From Paracoccaceae bacterium (GTDB lineage: Bacteria; Pseudomonadota; Alphaproteobacteria; Rhodobacterales; Rhodobacteraceae), in the NCBI GenBank assembly GCA_015485375.1, contig WFTU01000421.1, positions 1 to 7,304 on the forward strand: a stretch of 7,304 nt of DNA, read 5' to 3'. A model generated the notes under the pieces. The model did no database searches. It worked only from the letters and a program-made list of their open reading frames with translations, and was not told where the DNA came from. Every line of letters begins with the position of its first letter. The stretch's first letter is position 1. The position numbers were made by a program, and so were the translations under genes. Positions 1 to 5,523 of the stretch are shown here, one piece after another.

Positions 1-188
1 CGCCCTGTCTGCTGATGGAAGGGGAGCGCTCGCCTGCCACCATCCACCGCGTCAATGATGTGATCGAGGCGGCGTTGCCGGATGTGCGCCGCCGCGTGAT
101 CAAGGGGACGGGCCACATGGGGCCGATTACCCATGCAGGCGAGGTTGCGGGCGAGATCGCGGAATTTCTAGGGTGCGATCAGGCCTAG
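1..188 (+). CDS. Alpha/beta hydrolase, C-terminal fragment (5' end outside window)
   Basis: This is the last 61 codons of a plus-strand gene. The reading frame starts at base 3 and ends at TAG 186-188; the other two plus frames stop early. The fragment reads like the end of an alpha/beta-hydrolase fold: a strand ending in LLMEGERSP, where the acid-residue loop usually lies, a helix (INHRV-like, then VIEAALPDV), then GTGHMGPITHAGEV and a closing helix ending EFLG. The histidine of GTGHMGP (codon 114-116) fits the catalytic His of the Ser-Asp/Glu-His triad. The nucleophile elbow and the substrate-defining cap lie outside the window, so the substrate cannot be named. Its 3' end overlaps the 3' end of the convergent threonine aldolase gene by 21 bases, and no terminator is visible between them. 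Confidence 0.72.
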   Translation, partial: PCLLMEGERSPATIHRVNDVIEAALPDVRRRVIKGTGHMGPITHAGEVAGEIAEFLGCDQA

Positions 189-1220
189 GAAGGTGTCGAT
201 ATCGGCGTCCGTGGTTGCCCAGTTGCACACGAGTCGGGCCGACAGGAGTTCGTCGTCGGGGCCCTCCAATGACTGGTCGAAGGGCCAGAAATAGTATTGC
301 GCGCCGACTTCCTGCGCATTTTTGTGGCCGGAACGGGGCCAGCTGGCAAAGACGATATTGGCATCGGTCGGGTGGTTCAGCTCGGCGTTCGGCAGCGCCA
401 TGATACCGGCCGAGAGTTTGGCCGCCTGCGCGTTGGCCTTGCCTGCGAGGTCGCGCCAGAGGTCGTCGGTGAGGTAGGCCTCCATCTGCGCCGACAGGTA
501 GCGGTGTTTGGAAAACAGGTGGCCGCCACGTTTGCGGCGCAGCTCGAATTCCCAGGCGCGCTTCGGGTCGAACAGAATCACGGCTTCCACCCCGATCAGG
601 CCGTTTTTGGTGCCGCCGAAGCTGACCGCATCGACACCGGATTTCCATGTCATTTCGGCAGGTGTGCAGCCCATGGCCACCAGCGCGTTGGTGAAACGGG
701 CGCCGTCCAGATGCACGGGGATATCGGCGGATCTGGCGATGGATGTCAGGGCGCGCAGTTCCTCGAGCGAATAGACCGCGCCGTTTTCGGTGGCGTTGGT
801 GATCGAGAGCGCGCCTTTTTGCACGTTATGCACGCCGGCGCGGGCGGTGAAATCTATGGCCTGTTGCAAGGAATCGGGATCGATTTTGGCGTGCGCGCCG
901 TCCAGCAGGGTCAGCTTGGCGCCGCCGGTGTAAAATTCCGGCGCGGCGCATTCGTCCTCCTCGATATGGGCGTTGCGGTGGCAATAGACGGTCTGCCACG
1001 GCTCCACCAGACAGGCCAGCGCCAGCGAATTGGCGGCGGTGCCGGTGGCAACAAGATAGACAGCGGCTTCGGGGGCCTCGAAAATCTCGCGGATGCGGTC
1101 GCGCACACGGTCCATGATCGGGTCGGCGCCATAGGAGCCGGTGTAGGATTCATTGGCCTTGGCCACGGCCTCGATAACCTGCGGTGCGGCGGGGCCGGCG
1201 TTGTCCGATGTGAACCACAT
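168..1220 (-). CDS. ltaE: Low-specificity L-threonine aldolase (PLP-dependent)
   Basis: This 350-residue cytosolic enzyme should cleave L-threonine or L-allo-threonine to glycine and acetaldehyde, and possibly other beta-hydroxy amino acids. It belongs to the fold-type I PLP family (beta-eliminating lyase/threonine aldolase). Visible signatures are the N-terminal FTSDNAGP, the phosphate-binding loop ATGTAANSLA (residues 58-67), the His81 and HIEEDE region that stacks on and surrounds the cofactor, VHLDGARF (Asp172, which pairs with the pyridine nitrogen) and SFGGTKNG, where Lys205 is the expected Schiff-base lysine. The length is normal. It is the last gene of the five-gene operon: its ATG shares one base with the stop of the cysteine-cluster gene (TAATG). 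AAAAGGA at 1229-1235 lies 8 bases upstream, which fixes the start. The exact substrate range, including a phenylserine-aldolase-like activity, cannot be read from sequence. Confidence 0.93.
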   Translation of the reverse strand: MWFTSDNAGPAAPQVIEAVAKANESYTGSYGADPIMDRVRDRIREIFEAPEAAVYLVATGTAANSLALACLVEPWQTVYCHRNAHIEEDECAAPEFYTGGAKLTLLDGAHAKIDPDSLQQAIDFTARAGVHNVQKGALSITNATENGAVYSLEELRALTSIARSADIPVHLDGARFTNALVAMGCTPAEMTWKSGVDAVSFGGTKNGLIGVEAVILFDPKRAWEFELRRKRGGHLFSKHRYLSAQMEAYLTDDLWRDLAGKANAQAAKLSAGIMALPNAELNHPTDANIVFASWPRSGHKNAQEVGAQYYFWPFDQSLEGPDDELLSARLVCNWATTDADIDTFLGLIAP

Positions 1221-1687
1221 TACAGCATTCCTTTTATTGTGTGATCGACCCAGTCCTCTTCTTCTATGTCGAACTCGGCGAGGGTTTTATTGCGCATGGA
1301 AATGCCGGCCTCGTCAACCGAATTTGCATCGCCCGAGACCAGCGGGTGCCAGTCGGGCAGCGGCTTGCCTTCGGCCAGCAGGCGATAGGCGCAGGTGGCG
1401 GGCATCCAGTCCACGATTTCCGCGATATTGTCGGGGCGCACGATCACACAGGTTTTGACCAGTTGCTTGCGCAAGGCATAGTTGCCACAGCGGCAGGTGG
1501 CATCGTCGAACAGGCGGCAGGCGATGTTGGTGTAGCGGATTTCGCCGTCGTCTTCCTCCAGCTTCAGCAGGCAGCAGCGGCCGCAGCCGTCGCACAGGGC
1601 CTCCCATTCGTGCAGGGGCAGATCCTCCAGCGGAAAGCGGCGCCAGAAGTCGCGGCGCAGGCCGGTGCGGTCGATCGGGTCGCTCAC
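1220..1687 (-). CDS. YcgN/UPF0260 family cysteine-cluster protein
   Basis: This is a small soluble protein of 155 residues from the GTG at 1687, or 158 from an ATG at 1696. It matches the YcgN (UPF0260) group of the YkgJ-type CxxCxxCC family. Its core is EALCDGCGRCCLLKLEED, followed by IACRLFDDATCRCGNY, then KTCVIV and WMPATCAYRLL. That gives nine cysteines (35, 38, 41, 42, 60, 68, 70, 83 and 102 in ATG numbering), in the spacing expected of a zinc- or iron-sulfur-binding site. The biochemical function of YcgN proteins is not established. I chose the GTG start because it forms a GTGA overlap with the znuA stop and has GGA 9 bases upstream; the ATG has no usable ribosome-binding site. The gene lies between znuA-like and ltaE genes in the operon. 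Confidence 0.88.
   Translation of the reverse strand: MSDPIDRTGLRRDFWRRFPLEDLPLHEWEALCDGCGRCCLLKLEEDDGEIRYTNIACRLFDDATCRCGNYALRKQLVKTCVIVRPDNIAEIVDWMPATCAYRLLAEGKPLPDWHPLVSGDANSVDEAGISMRNKTLAEFDIEEEDWVDHTIKGML
1229..1235 (-). promoter_or_regulatory. Shine-Dalgarno site of ltaE
   Basis: On the minus strand this reads AAAAGGA and sits 8 bases before the ltaE ATG. It lies inside the last codons of the preceding cysteine-cluster gene, so termination of that gene and initiation of ltaE happen at the same TAATG site. This supports translational coupling. Confidence 0.65.
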
Positions 1688-2556
1688 GGGGCGCATTCCA
1701 GCAGCGCGGCCGAGAGTTCCCCGAGCAGGCGCGGGTAGTAGTCCGGCGCGCCGAGCAGGTCGAGCCCGAGCGGGTCGATGGTTGCGGAGCGCACACCCTC
1801 GGGCAGGCGCGAGAGGATCGGGGTCGGCTCGCCGGTATCCTCGACCACGCAGGTGTTTTCCCCGAGGGCCGACAACAGGCGGCTGGTGGAACGCGCACCG
1901 GCTTTCTTGCCGGTTGTGGCGGAAAAGGCGCCGATGACGGCCAGATTGAAGGCATCCTCGAAATACTGCATCGAGTCATGGGTGACGATCAGTTCTACAG
2001 TTTCCAGCGGGGCAAGGGCGCGCAGGGTTTCGTCCGTGGCGCGGATGATCTTCGCGCGTTCGGCATTGGCGTTGGCGGTGTAGGTTTCCGCATTGTCGGG
2101 GTCGATCTGGCCAAGCAGGCCGGAGACGATGTCGAGCCAGAGCAGCACGTTGTCGGGATGCAGCCAGACATGGGGGTCGATGTCGCCTTCGACGTCATGG
2201 CTGTGTTCCCCGCCGAAGTCCTGCAGATCGCGGATCGCGAGTTTATGCGGGCTGGCGGTCTCGCCCAATGCAATCGCCAGCGCGTCCTGTTGCGCGAGCG
2301 GTTTAATCAGCCACGGCTCCATATCGAGACCGATATAGAACACCACGTCCGCCTGCCCCAATGCGCGCAGTTGCGACGGACGCAGGGCGAAATCATGCGG
2401 GGAGGTGTTGTCGGACAGCAGCAGGTCCGGCGCGGCCACGCCTGCCATCACATCCGCCACGATCCCTTGCAGCGGCGCAATGCTGGTGACCACGCGCGGC
2501 GGTTCGGCGCGGGCCGTGGTGGCAAGCAACAGCAGGACGATCAGGGCGCGCCACAT
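1684..2556 (-). CDS. znuA: Zinc ABC transporter substrate-binding protein, ZnuA-like
   Basis: This is a 290-residue cluster A-I (ZnuA/AztC/PsaA-type) periplasmic metal-binding protein. Residues 1-17, MWRALIVLLLLATTARA, form a Sec signal peptide with an AxA cleavage site, and no lipobox is present. Candidate metal ligands are His54 (SPHDF), His129 (DIDPHVWLHP, with His133 nearby), His193 (VTHDSMQYFE) and Asp261 (DPLG). The last matches a three-His plus one-carboxylate site. The histidine-rich loop of classical ZnuA is reduced to a short stretch, EHSHDVEGD, around residues 117-125. Cys236 and Cys288 could form a disulfide. A longer reading frame begins at 2622, but the start at 2556 is preferred because it begins directly at the signal peptide and lies one base after the DUF1244 stop. 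No permease or ATPase gene is in the window. Zinc is the likeliest metal; manganese cannot be excluded. Confidence 0.87.
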   Translation of the reverse strand: MWRALIVLLLLATTARAEPPRVVTSIAPLQGIVADVMAGVAAPDLLLSDNTSPHDFALRPSQLRALGQADVVFYIGLDMEPWLIKPLAQQDALAIALGETASPHKLAIRDLQDFGGEHSHDVEGDIDPHVWLHPDNVLLWLDIVSGLLGQIDPDNAETYTANANAERAKIIRATDETLRALAPLETVELIVTHDSMQYFEDAFNLAVIGAFSATTGKKAGARSTSRLLSALGENTCVVEDTGEPTPILSRLPEGVRSATIDPLGLDLLGAPDYYPRLLGELSAALLECAP

Positions 2557-2557
2557 G

Positions 2558-2872
2558 TTATTTCGGCGCTTCGCCGTGGGTGCGGGTATAGGCTTCGACG
2601 AAGGCTTCCTGTTTGTCGGCACCGGCCTCGGACTGGTATTTTTCCTTCCATTCGGAATAGGGCATGCCGTGAATGATCTCGCGGCCCTCTTCCTTGGACA
2701 TTTCCACGCCGCGTTCGTTGGCGGCCTCCTGATACCAGCGGCTCAGGCAGTTGCGGCAGAAGCCGGTCAGGTTCATCATGTCGATGTTCTGCACATCCGT
2801 GCGTTCCTGAAGATGGGCGATCAGGCGGCGGAAGGCGGCGGCCTCGACTTCGGTTTGTGTCTGCTTATCCAT
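2558..2872 (-). CDS. DUF1244 family protein (function unknown)
   Basis: This 104-residue soluble, mostly helical protein is recognised as DUF1244 (SMc04008-like), a small family common in proteobacteria with no established function. The conserved core is MMNLTGFCRNCLSRWYQEAA (residues 32-51), with a C-x2-C pair at Cys39 and Cys42, followed by the conserved HGMPYSEWKEKYQ block around residues 68-80. The CxxC pair could bind metal or act in thiol chemistry; this is inference. The frame is open further upstream to a TTG at 2899, but the ATG at 2872 is chosen because AAGGA lies 8 bases before it. The start overlaps the end of the amidohydrolase gene by 8 bases (ATGGATAA), which points to coupled translation. 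Confidence 0.88.
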   Translation of the reverse strand: MDKQTQTEVEAAAFRRLIAHLQERTDVQNIDMMNLTGFCRNCLSRWYQEAANERGVEMSKEEGREIIHGMPYSEWKEKYQSEAGADKQEAFVEAYTRTHGEAPK

Positions 2873-3635
2873 TGTCGGTTTCCTTGTTGGCGGATTCAAA
2901 GGCGGTCCAGATGGCGGGGGCGATACGGTTGGCCCATTCCTGCTGCCCCTCGGGGGTGTCGATCAGGTCGTTGCGGATCTCGATCAGCACATGGGGCAGG
3001 CCGCGCGCGGTGCCGTGGTAATACATGGTGTCGCCGCGCAATTCGCCGGAGTAGGGCTCGTTGTTGCCAACGACGATATCGGGATCCTTGGCGAAATATT
3101 CCATGAAGGGCTTGGCGAGGCGTCCGTCCTTGTCCCACAACACCCCGAGGTGCCACGGGCGCGGCGGGCGGCCGTTGAGCTGTTTCGTGTAGGAATGGAT
3201 CGAGACCAGCGAGGGCGTGCGCCCGTCGGCGATCATATGGTCGATCTGTGCCGAGAGGGCAGCGTGGTAGGGGCGGTAGAACAGCTCCAGCCGCCGCTCC
3301 TTTTCCGCCGCATCGGCATAGCGGTTGCCCGGGATGATCGAGCCGTCGTAAAGTTTCATCAGGATGGTCGGATCGTCCTCGCCCCGGTTGGGGTCGATCA
3401 CGAGGCGCGAGAAACGCGACAACACGGCGTGGGCGTCCAGAAGCTCTGCCAGATGGTGCGTGACTCCGGCGGCGCCGACATCATAGGCGATGTGGCGGTT
3501 CATGTCGTGATCGGACAGCCCCAGCGTGCCATCGTTCACATTCGGCGGAATGCGGTTGGAGGCATGATCGCAGATCAGCAGGATCGGCGATTTCGCATCG
3601 GGGTTGAGGATTTCATAGGCGGGGGTAGTCGGCAT
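2865..3635 (-). CDS. N-formylglutamate amidohydrolase family protein
   Basis: This 256-residue cytosolic protein belongs to the N-formylglutamate amidohydrolase (FGase) family, zinc-dependent hydrolases that in histidine degradation release formate from N-formyl-L-glutamate. Visible conserved blocks are ICDHASNRIP (residues 21-30), HIAYDVGA (48-55), SRLVIDPNR (76-84), SIHSYT (145-150, His147), NNEPYSG (191-197), MYYHGTARG (204-212) and LIEIRNDLI (217-225, Glu219). His24, His147, His207 and Glu219 are candidates for metal-binding or catalytic roles. No hut genes lie next to it, so a role in histidine use is not supported by context and the true substrate may differ. It is the first gene of the minus-strand operon, with AGGA 9 bases before the ATG. 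Confidence 0.88.
   Translation of the reverse strand: MPTTPAYEILNPDAKSPILLICDHASNRIPPNVNDGTLGLSDHDMNRHIAYDVGAAGVTHHLAELLDAHAVLSRFSRLVIDPNRGEDDPTILMKLYDGSIIPGNRYADAAEKERRLELFYRPYHAALSAQIDHMIADGRTPSLVSIHSYTKQLNGRPPRPWHLGVLWDKDGRLAKPFMEYFAKDPDIVVGNNEPYSGELRGDTMYYHGTARGLPHVLIEIRNDLIDTPEGQQEWANRIAPAIWTAFESANKETDNG
2881..2885 (-). promoter_or_regulatory. Shine-Dalgarno site that sets the DUF1244 start
   Basis: The minus-strand sequence AAGGA lies 8 bases upstream of the ATG at 2872. It decides for that start over the more upstream in-frame TTG at 2899. Confidence 0.65.
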
Positions 3636-3716
3636 ATGTCATATTCCTGTCATTACATTGCCCTAAGTAACCCTTGCGGCAACCATCGACCAGATGCTGC
3701 GACCAAAAAGTAGGAA

Positions 3717-3735
3717 TATTTCGCCAATTATTTCG
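3717..3735. repeat. Short direct repeat TATTTCG, 12-base period
   Basis: TATTTCG occurs at 3717-3723 and again at 3729-3735, about one helical turn apart, with a partial copy (ATTCG) at 3739-3743. It lies just upstream of, and reaches into, the candidate pyk promoter, so it could be a tandem binding site. A repeat this short in AT-rich DNA can also arise by chance. Confidence 0.35.
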
Positions 3736-3762
3736 GACATTCGGGGAATGTTCCTTTATATC
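3734..3762 (+). promoter_or_regulatory. Candidate sigma70-type promoter of pyk
   Basis: CGGACA (3734-3739, 4 of 6 matches to TTGACA) and TATATC (3757-3762, 4 of 6 matches to TATAAT) are separated by a 17-base spacer. The elements lie about 40-70 bases before the pyk start, giving a leader of about 35 bases. Position and spacing are good and the individual elements are moderate. Confidence 0.35.
3735..3754. repeat. Imperfect inverted repeat inside the pyk promoter
   Basis: GGACATTC (3735-3742) and GAATGTTCC (3746-3754) are complementary apart from one extra T, around a GGG centre. The repeat occupies the -35 end and much of the spacer of the candidate pyk promoter, the position of a repressor operator. 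It is not followed by a T tract, so it is not an intrinsic terminator in either direction. Confidence 0.4.
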
Positions 3763-3804
3763 CTGTAACTGGCCCGACTGATGTAGATGAATGAAAGACT
3801 GATA

Positions 3805-5250
3805 ATGCGCAGACAAAGAAGTGTGAAAATCGTTGCAACGCTCGGACCGGCGTCGGACACCCGCGAGATGATAAAATCGCTGTTCATGGCAGGCGCCGAT
3901 GTGTTCCGCCTGAACATGAGCCATGGTTCGCATGCCGATACGCGGGACCGTTACGAGATGATCCGCGATATCGAGAAGGAGGTCGGGCGCCCGATCGGGG
4001 TGCTGGCGGACCTTCAGGGACCGAAACTGCGCTGCGGCGTGTTTGCCGGGGGCAAGGTCAAGCTGAAGAAAGGCAAGGCCTTCCGGCTGGATCTTGACGA
4101 GGCCGAAGGGGATGCAACGCGGGTGAACCTGCCGCATCCGGAAATTTTCAAGGCGCTGGAGGTCGGCTCCACCCTGCTGGTGGACGACGGCAAGGTGCGG
4201 TTGCGGGTAACCGGCCGCTCCGACACCCACGCCGATACGGTGGTCGAGGTGGGCGGCAAGGTCTCCAACCGCAAGGGTGTGAACGTGCCGGATGTGGTGC
4301 TGCCGCTGGCGGCGCTCTCGGACAAGGACCGCAAGGATCTGGAATTCGTTTGCGAACTGGGCGTTGACTGGCTGGCGCTGTCTTTCGTGCAGCGCCCCGA
4401 GGACGTGCAGGAAGCGCGGGACCTGGTCAATGGCCGCACGGCGGTTCTGGCGAAGATCGAGAAACCGGCGGCGGTGGATGCCTTCCGCGAGATTCTCGAT
4501 GCTTCCGACGGTATCATGGTGGCGCGTGGCGATCTGGGCGTGGAGCTGCCGGTGCAGGCGTTGCCGCCGATCCAGAAACGGCTGGTGCGCGGCTGCCGCA
4601 AGGTCGGCAAGCCGGTAATTGTGGCGACGCAGATGATGGAAAGCATGATTTCCTCGCCCGTTCCGACGCGCGCCGAGGTCTCCGACGTGGCGCAGGCGAT
4701 CTACGAGGGGGCCGATGCGGTTATGCTCTCGGCCGAGTCCGCGGCGGGCGACTATCCGATCGAAGCGGTGACGACAATGAACAATGTGGCCGAGGAAGTG
4801 GAGCGCGATCCGATCTACCGTCAGGTGATCGAGGCCTCCAGAACCGCCTCCCGGGCCACAGTCGCGGATGCGATTACCGTCGCTGCGCGGGAAGTTGCCG
4901 AGACCACAAACGTCAAGGCGATCTGCTGTTTCACCTCCTCGGGGACAACGGCGACGCGGGCCTCCCGCGAGCGGCCGCGCGTGCCGATTATTGCGCTGAC
5001 GCCGGAGCTCAAGACGGCAAGAAAGCTAGCATTAACATGGGGGTTACACTGTTCCGTGGTCACCGCCGTGGAGCGGTTCAAGATGGCCGTTGTGGGGGCT
5101 GCGAAGGTAGCCCGGGAGGACGGTTTTGCCACCGATGACGACAAGATTGTCGTTACCGCAGGCATCCCTTTCAACGTTGCAGGGTCCACCAACATCCTTC
5201 GCGTGGCACCTGTGCAGGAAAAATTGATATACGAGGGCGAGCCCGAGTGA
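3805..5250 (+). CDS. pyk: Pyruvate kinase
   Basis: This 481-residue cytosolic enzyme transfers phosphate from phosphoenolpyruvate to ADP, the last step of glycolysis. Motifs from the chosen start include KIVATLGPAS (8-17), FRLNMSHG (34-41), ADLQGPKLRCG (68-78), AKIEKP with catalytic Lys217 and metal ligand Glu219, GIMVARGDLGVELP with Asp243, and ATQMMESM with Thr275. The metal-site helix SDVAQAIYEGADAVMLSAES follows, then a complete C-terminal domain. There is no extra phosphohistidine domain. Residues Leu70, Gln71, Lys74 and Cys77 replace the Thr/Lys/Glu/Thr set of K+-dependent enzymes, so K+-independent activity is predicted. An in-frame ATG at 3787 would add six residues, but homologues usually begin MRR-x-R-x-VKIVATLGP, so 3805 is preferred. 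The ribosome-binding site is weak for both starts. A small membrane-protein gene follows closely. Confidence 0.96.
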   Translation: MRRQRSVKIVATLGPASDTREMIKSLFMAGADVFRLNMSHGSHADTRDRYEMIRDIEKEVGRPIGVLADLQGPKLRCGVFAGGKVKLKKGKAFRLDLDEAEGDATRVNLPHPEIFKALEVGSTLLVDDGKVRLRVTGRSDTHADTVVEVGGKVSNRKGVNVPDVVLPLAALSDKDRKDLEFVCELGVDWLALSFVQRPEDVQEARDLVNGRTAVLAKIEKPAAVDAFREILDASDGIMVARGDLGVELPVQALPPIQKRLVRGCRKVGKPVIVATQMMESMISSPVPTRAEVSDVAQAIYEGADAVMLSAESAAGDYPIEAVTTMNNVAEEVERDPIYRQVIEASRTASRATVADAITVAAREVAETTNVKAICCFTSSGTTATRASRERPRVPIIALTPELKTARKLALTWGLHCSVVTAVERFKMAVVGAAKVAREDGFATDDDKIVVTAGIPFNVAGSTNILRVAPVQEKLIYEGEPE

Positions 5251-5253
5251 TAA

Positions 5254-5284
5254 ATAATTCTCCATATTCTAAGGGGAGAATTAT
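5254..5284 (+). promoter_or_regulatory. Hairpin that would sequester the ribosome-binding site and AUG of the small membrane protein gene
   Basis: ATAATTCTCC (5254-5263) and GGAGAATTAT (5275-5284) are a perfect 10-bp inverted repeat around an 11-base loop. In mRNA the right arm contains the core of the Shine-Dalgarno sequence AAGGGGAG and the first two bases of the AUG at 5283. The left arm begins 3 bases after the pyk stop codon (TGA 5248-5250), so a ribosome terminating pyk would cover it and free the start. This suggests translational coupling to pyk or a structure-controlled start. There is no T tract, so it is not a simple terminator. The repeat is certain; the function is inferred. Confidence 0.55.
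5271..5278 (+). promoter_or_regulatory. Strong Shine-Dalgarno site of the small membrane protein gene
   Basis: AAGGGGAG lies 4 bases before the ATG at 5283. It favours this start over the in-frame GTG at 5247, which overlaps the pyk stop as GTGA. Confidence 0.6.
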
Positions 5285-5507
5285 GTCACGATACGAAATG
5301 TTTTTGATGGGCGGGAGCGTTACGCTGATTCTCGCTGTCATAATGTTTTTTTCGGCAGCCACCAAAGACCAGCCAGTTCAGAAAAGTCTGGCAATTTTTC
5401 TGCTCGGCGCTGCTTTGTTGTTTGTTGCTGACAGCTATTCCGGTGGCGGCATCGATCCGGGGGATATTCCGTCGGTGTTCGGTAAATTCATTGCCGGGTT
5501 CTTCTAG
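5283..5507 (+). CDS. Small two-helix membrane protein, function unknown
   Basis: This 74-residue protein matches no family I can name. Two hydrophobic segments are clear: about residues 6-25 (MFLMGGSVTLILAVIMFFSA) and about 35-50 (SLAIFLLGAALLFVAD). They are joined by a short polar loop TKDQPVQK that carries two lysines, so both ends may face the same side of the inner membrane. The tail has a glycine-rich turn (SGGGIDPGD) and ends in an amphipathic, Phe-rich stretch (VFGKFIAGFF). No cysteine, histidine cluster or lipobox is present. A GTG at 5247 would add 12 polar residues, but the strong ribosome-binding site supports 5283. The gene follows pyk by 32 bases and is probably on the same transcript, with initiation possibly controlled by the hairpin at its start. 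Confidence 0.78.
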   Translation: MSRYEMFLMGGSVTLILAVIMFFSAATKDQPVQKSLAIFLLGAALLFVADSYSGGGIDPGDIPSVFGKFIAGFF

Positions 5508-5523
5508 AGCTGCAATTTTCCGG

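Larger units (their letters stand above)
3636..3804. other. Divergent intergenic region between the amidohydrolase operon and pyk
   Basis: This AT-richer stretch must hold the promoters of both the minus-strand operon and pyk. On the minus strand the best pair I can find is TTGCCG (3677-3682) and TGTAAT (3652-3657), separated by a long 19-base spacer; it would place transcription start almost at the ribosome-binding site, so I trust it little. The plus-strand promoter candidate and repeats are listed separately. I see no tRNA or coding region in it, and no clear Zur-type AT-rich palindrome upstream of the operon that contains the znuA-like gene. Confidence 0.6.

Noticed and set aside
297..1244. 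Long plus-strand open frame (315 codons) opposite ltaE
   Set aside because: It is antisense to a well-supported threonine aldolase, its product has no recognisable motif, and it is the expected shadow of GC-rich coding DNA.
2557..2622. Upstream in-frame extension of the znuA-like gene, starting at 2622
   Set aside because: It would put 22 polar and basic residues before a clean signal peptide and overlap the DUF1244 gene by 65 bases; the ATG at 2556 explains both the signal peptide and the 1-base gap.
1978..2676. Plus-strand open frame (232 codons) opposite the znuA-like and DUF1244 genes
   Set aside because: It crosses two real genes on the other strand, has no recognisable family and no good ribosome-binding site.
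3613..4230. Minus-strand open frame (205 codons) opposite the start of pyk
   Set aside because: It overlaps conserved pyk motifs and the divergent promoter region, and the translation shows no family signature.
5490..5519. Possible terminator at the end of the small membrane protein gene (ATTGC/GCAAT followed by TTTT)
   Set aside because: The stem is only 5 bp with a long loop of 17 bases, too weak to call.
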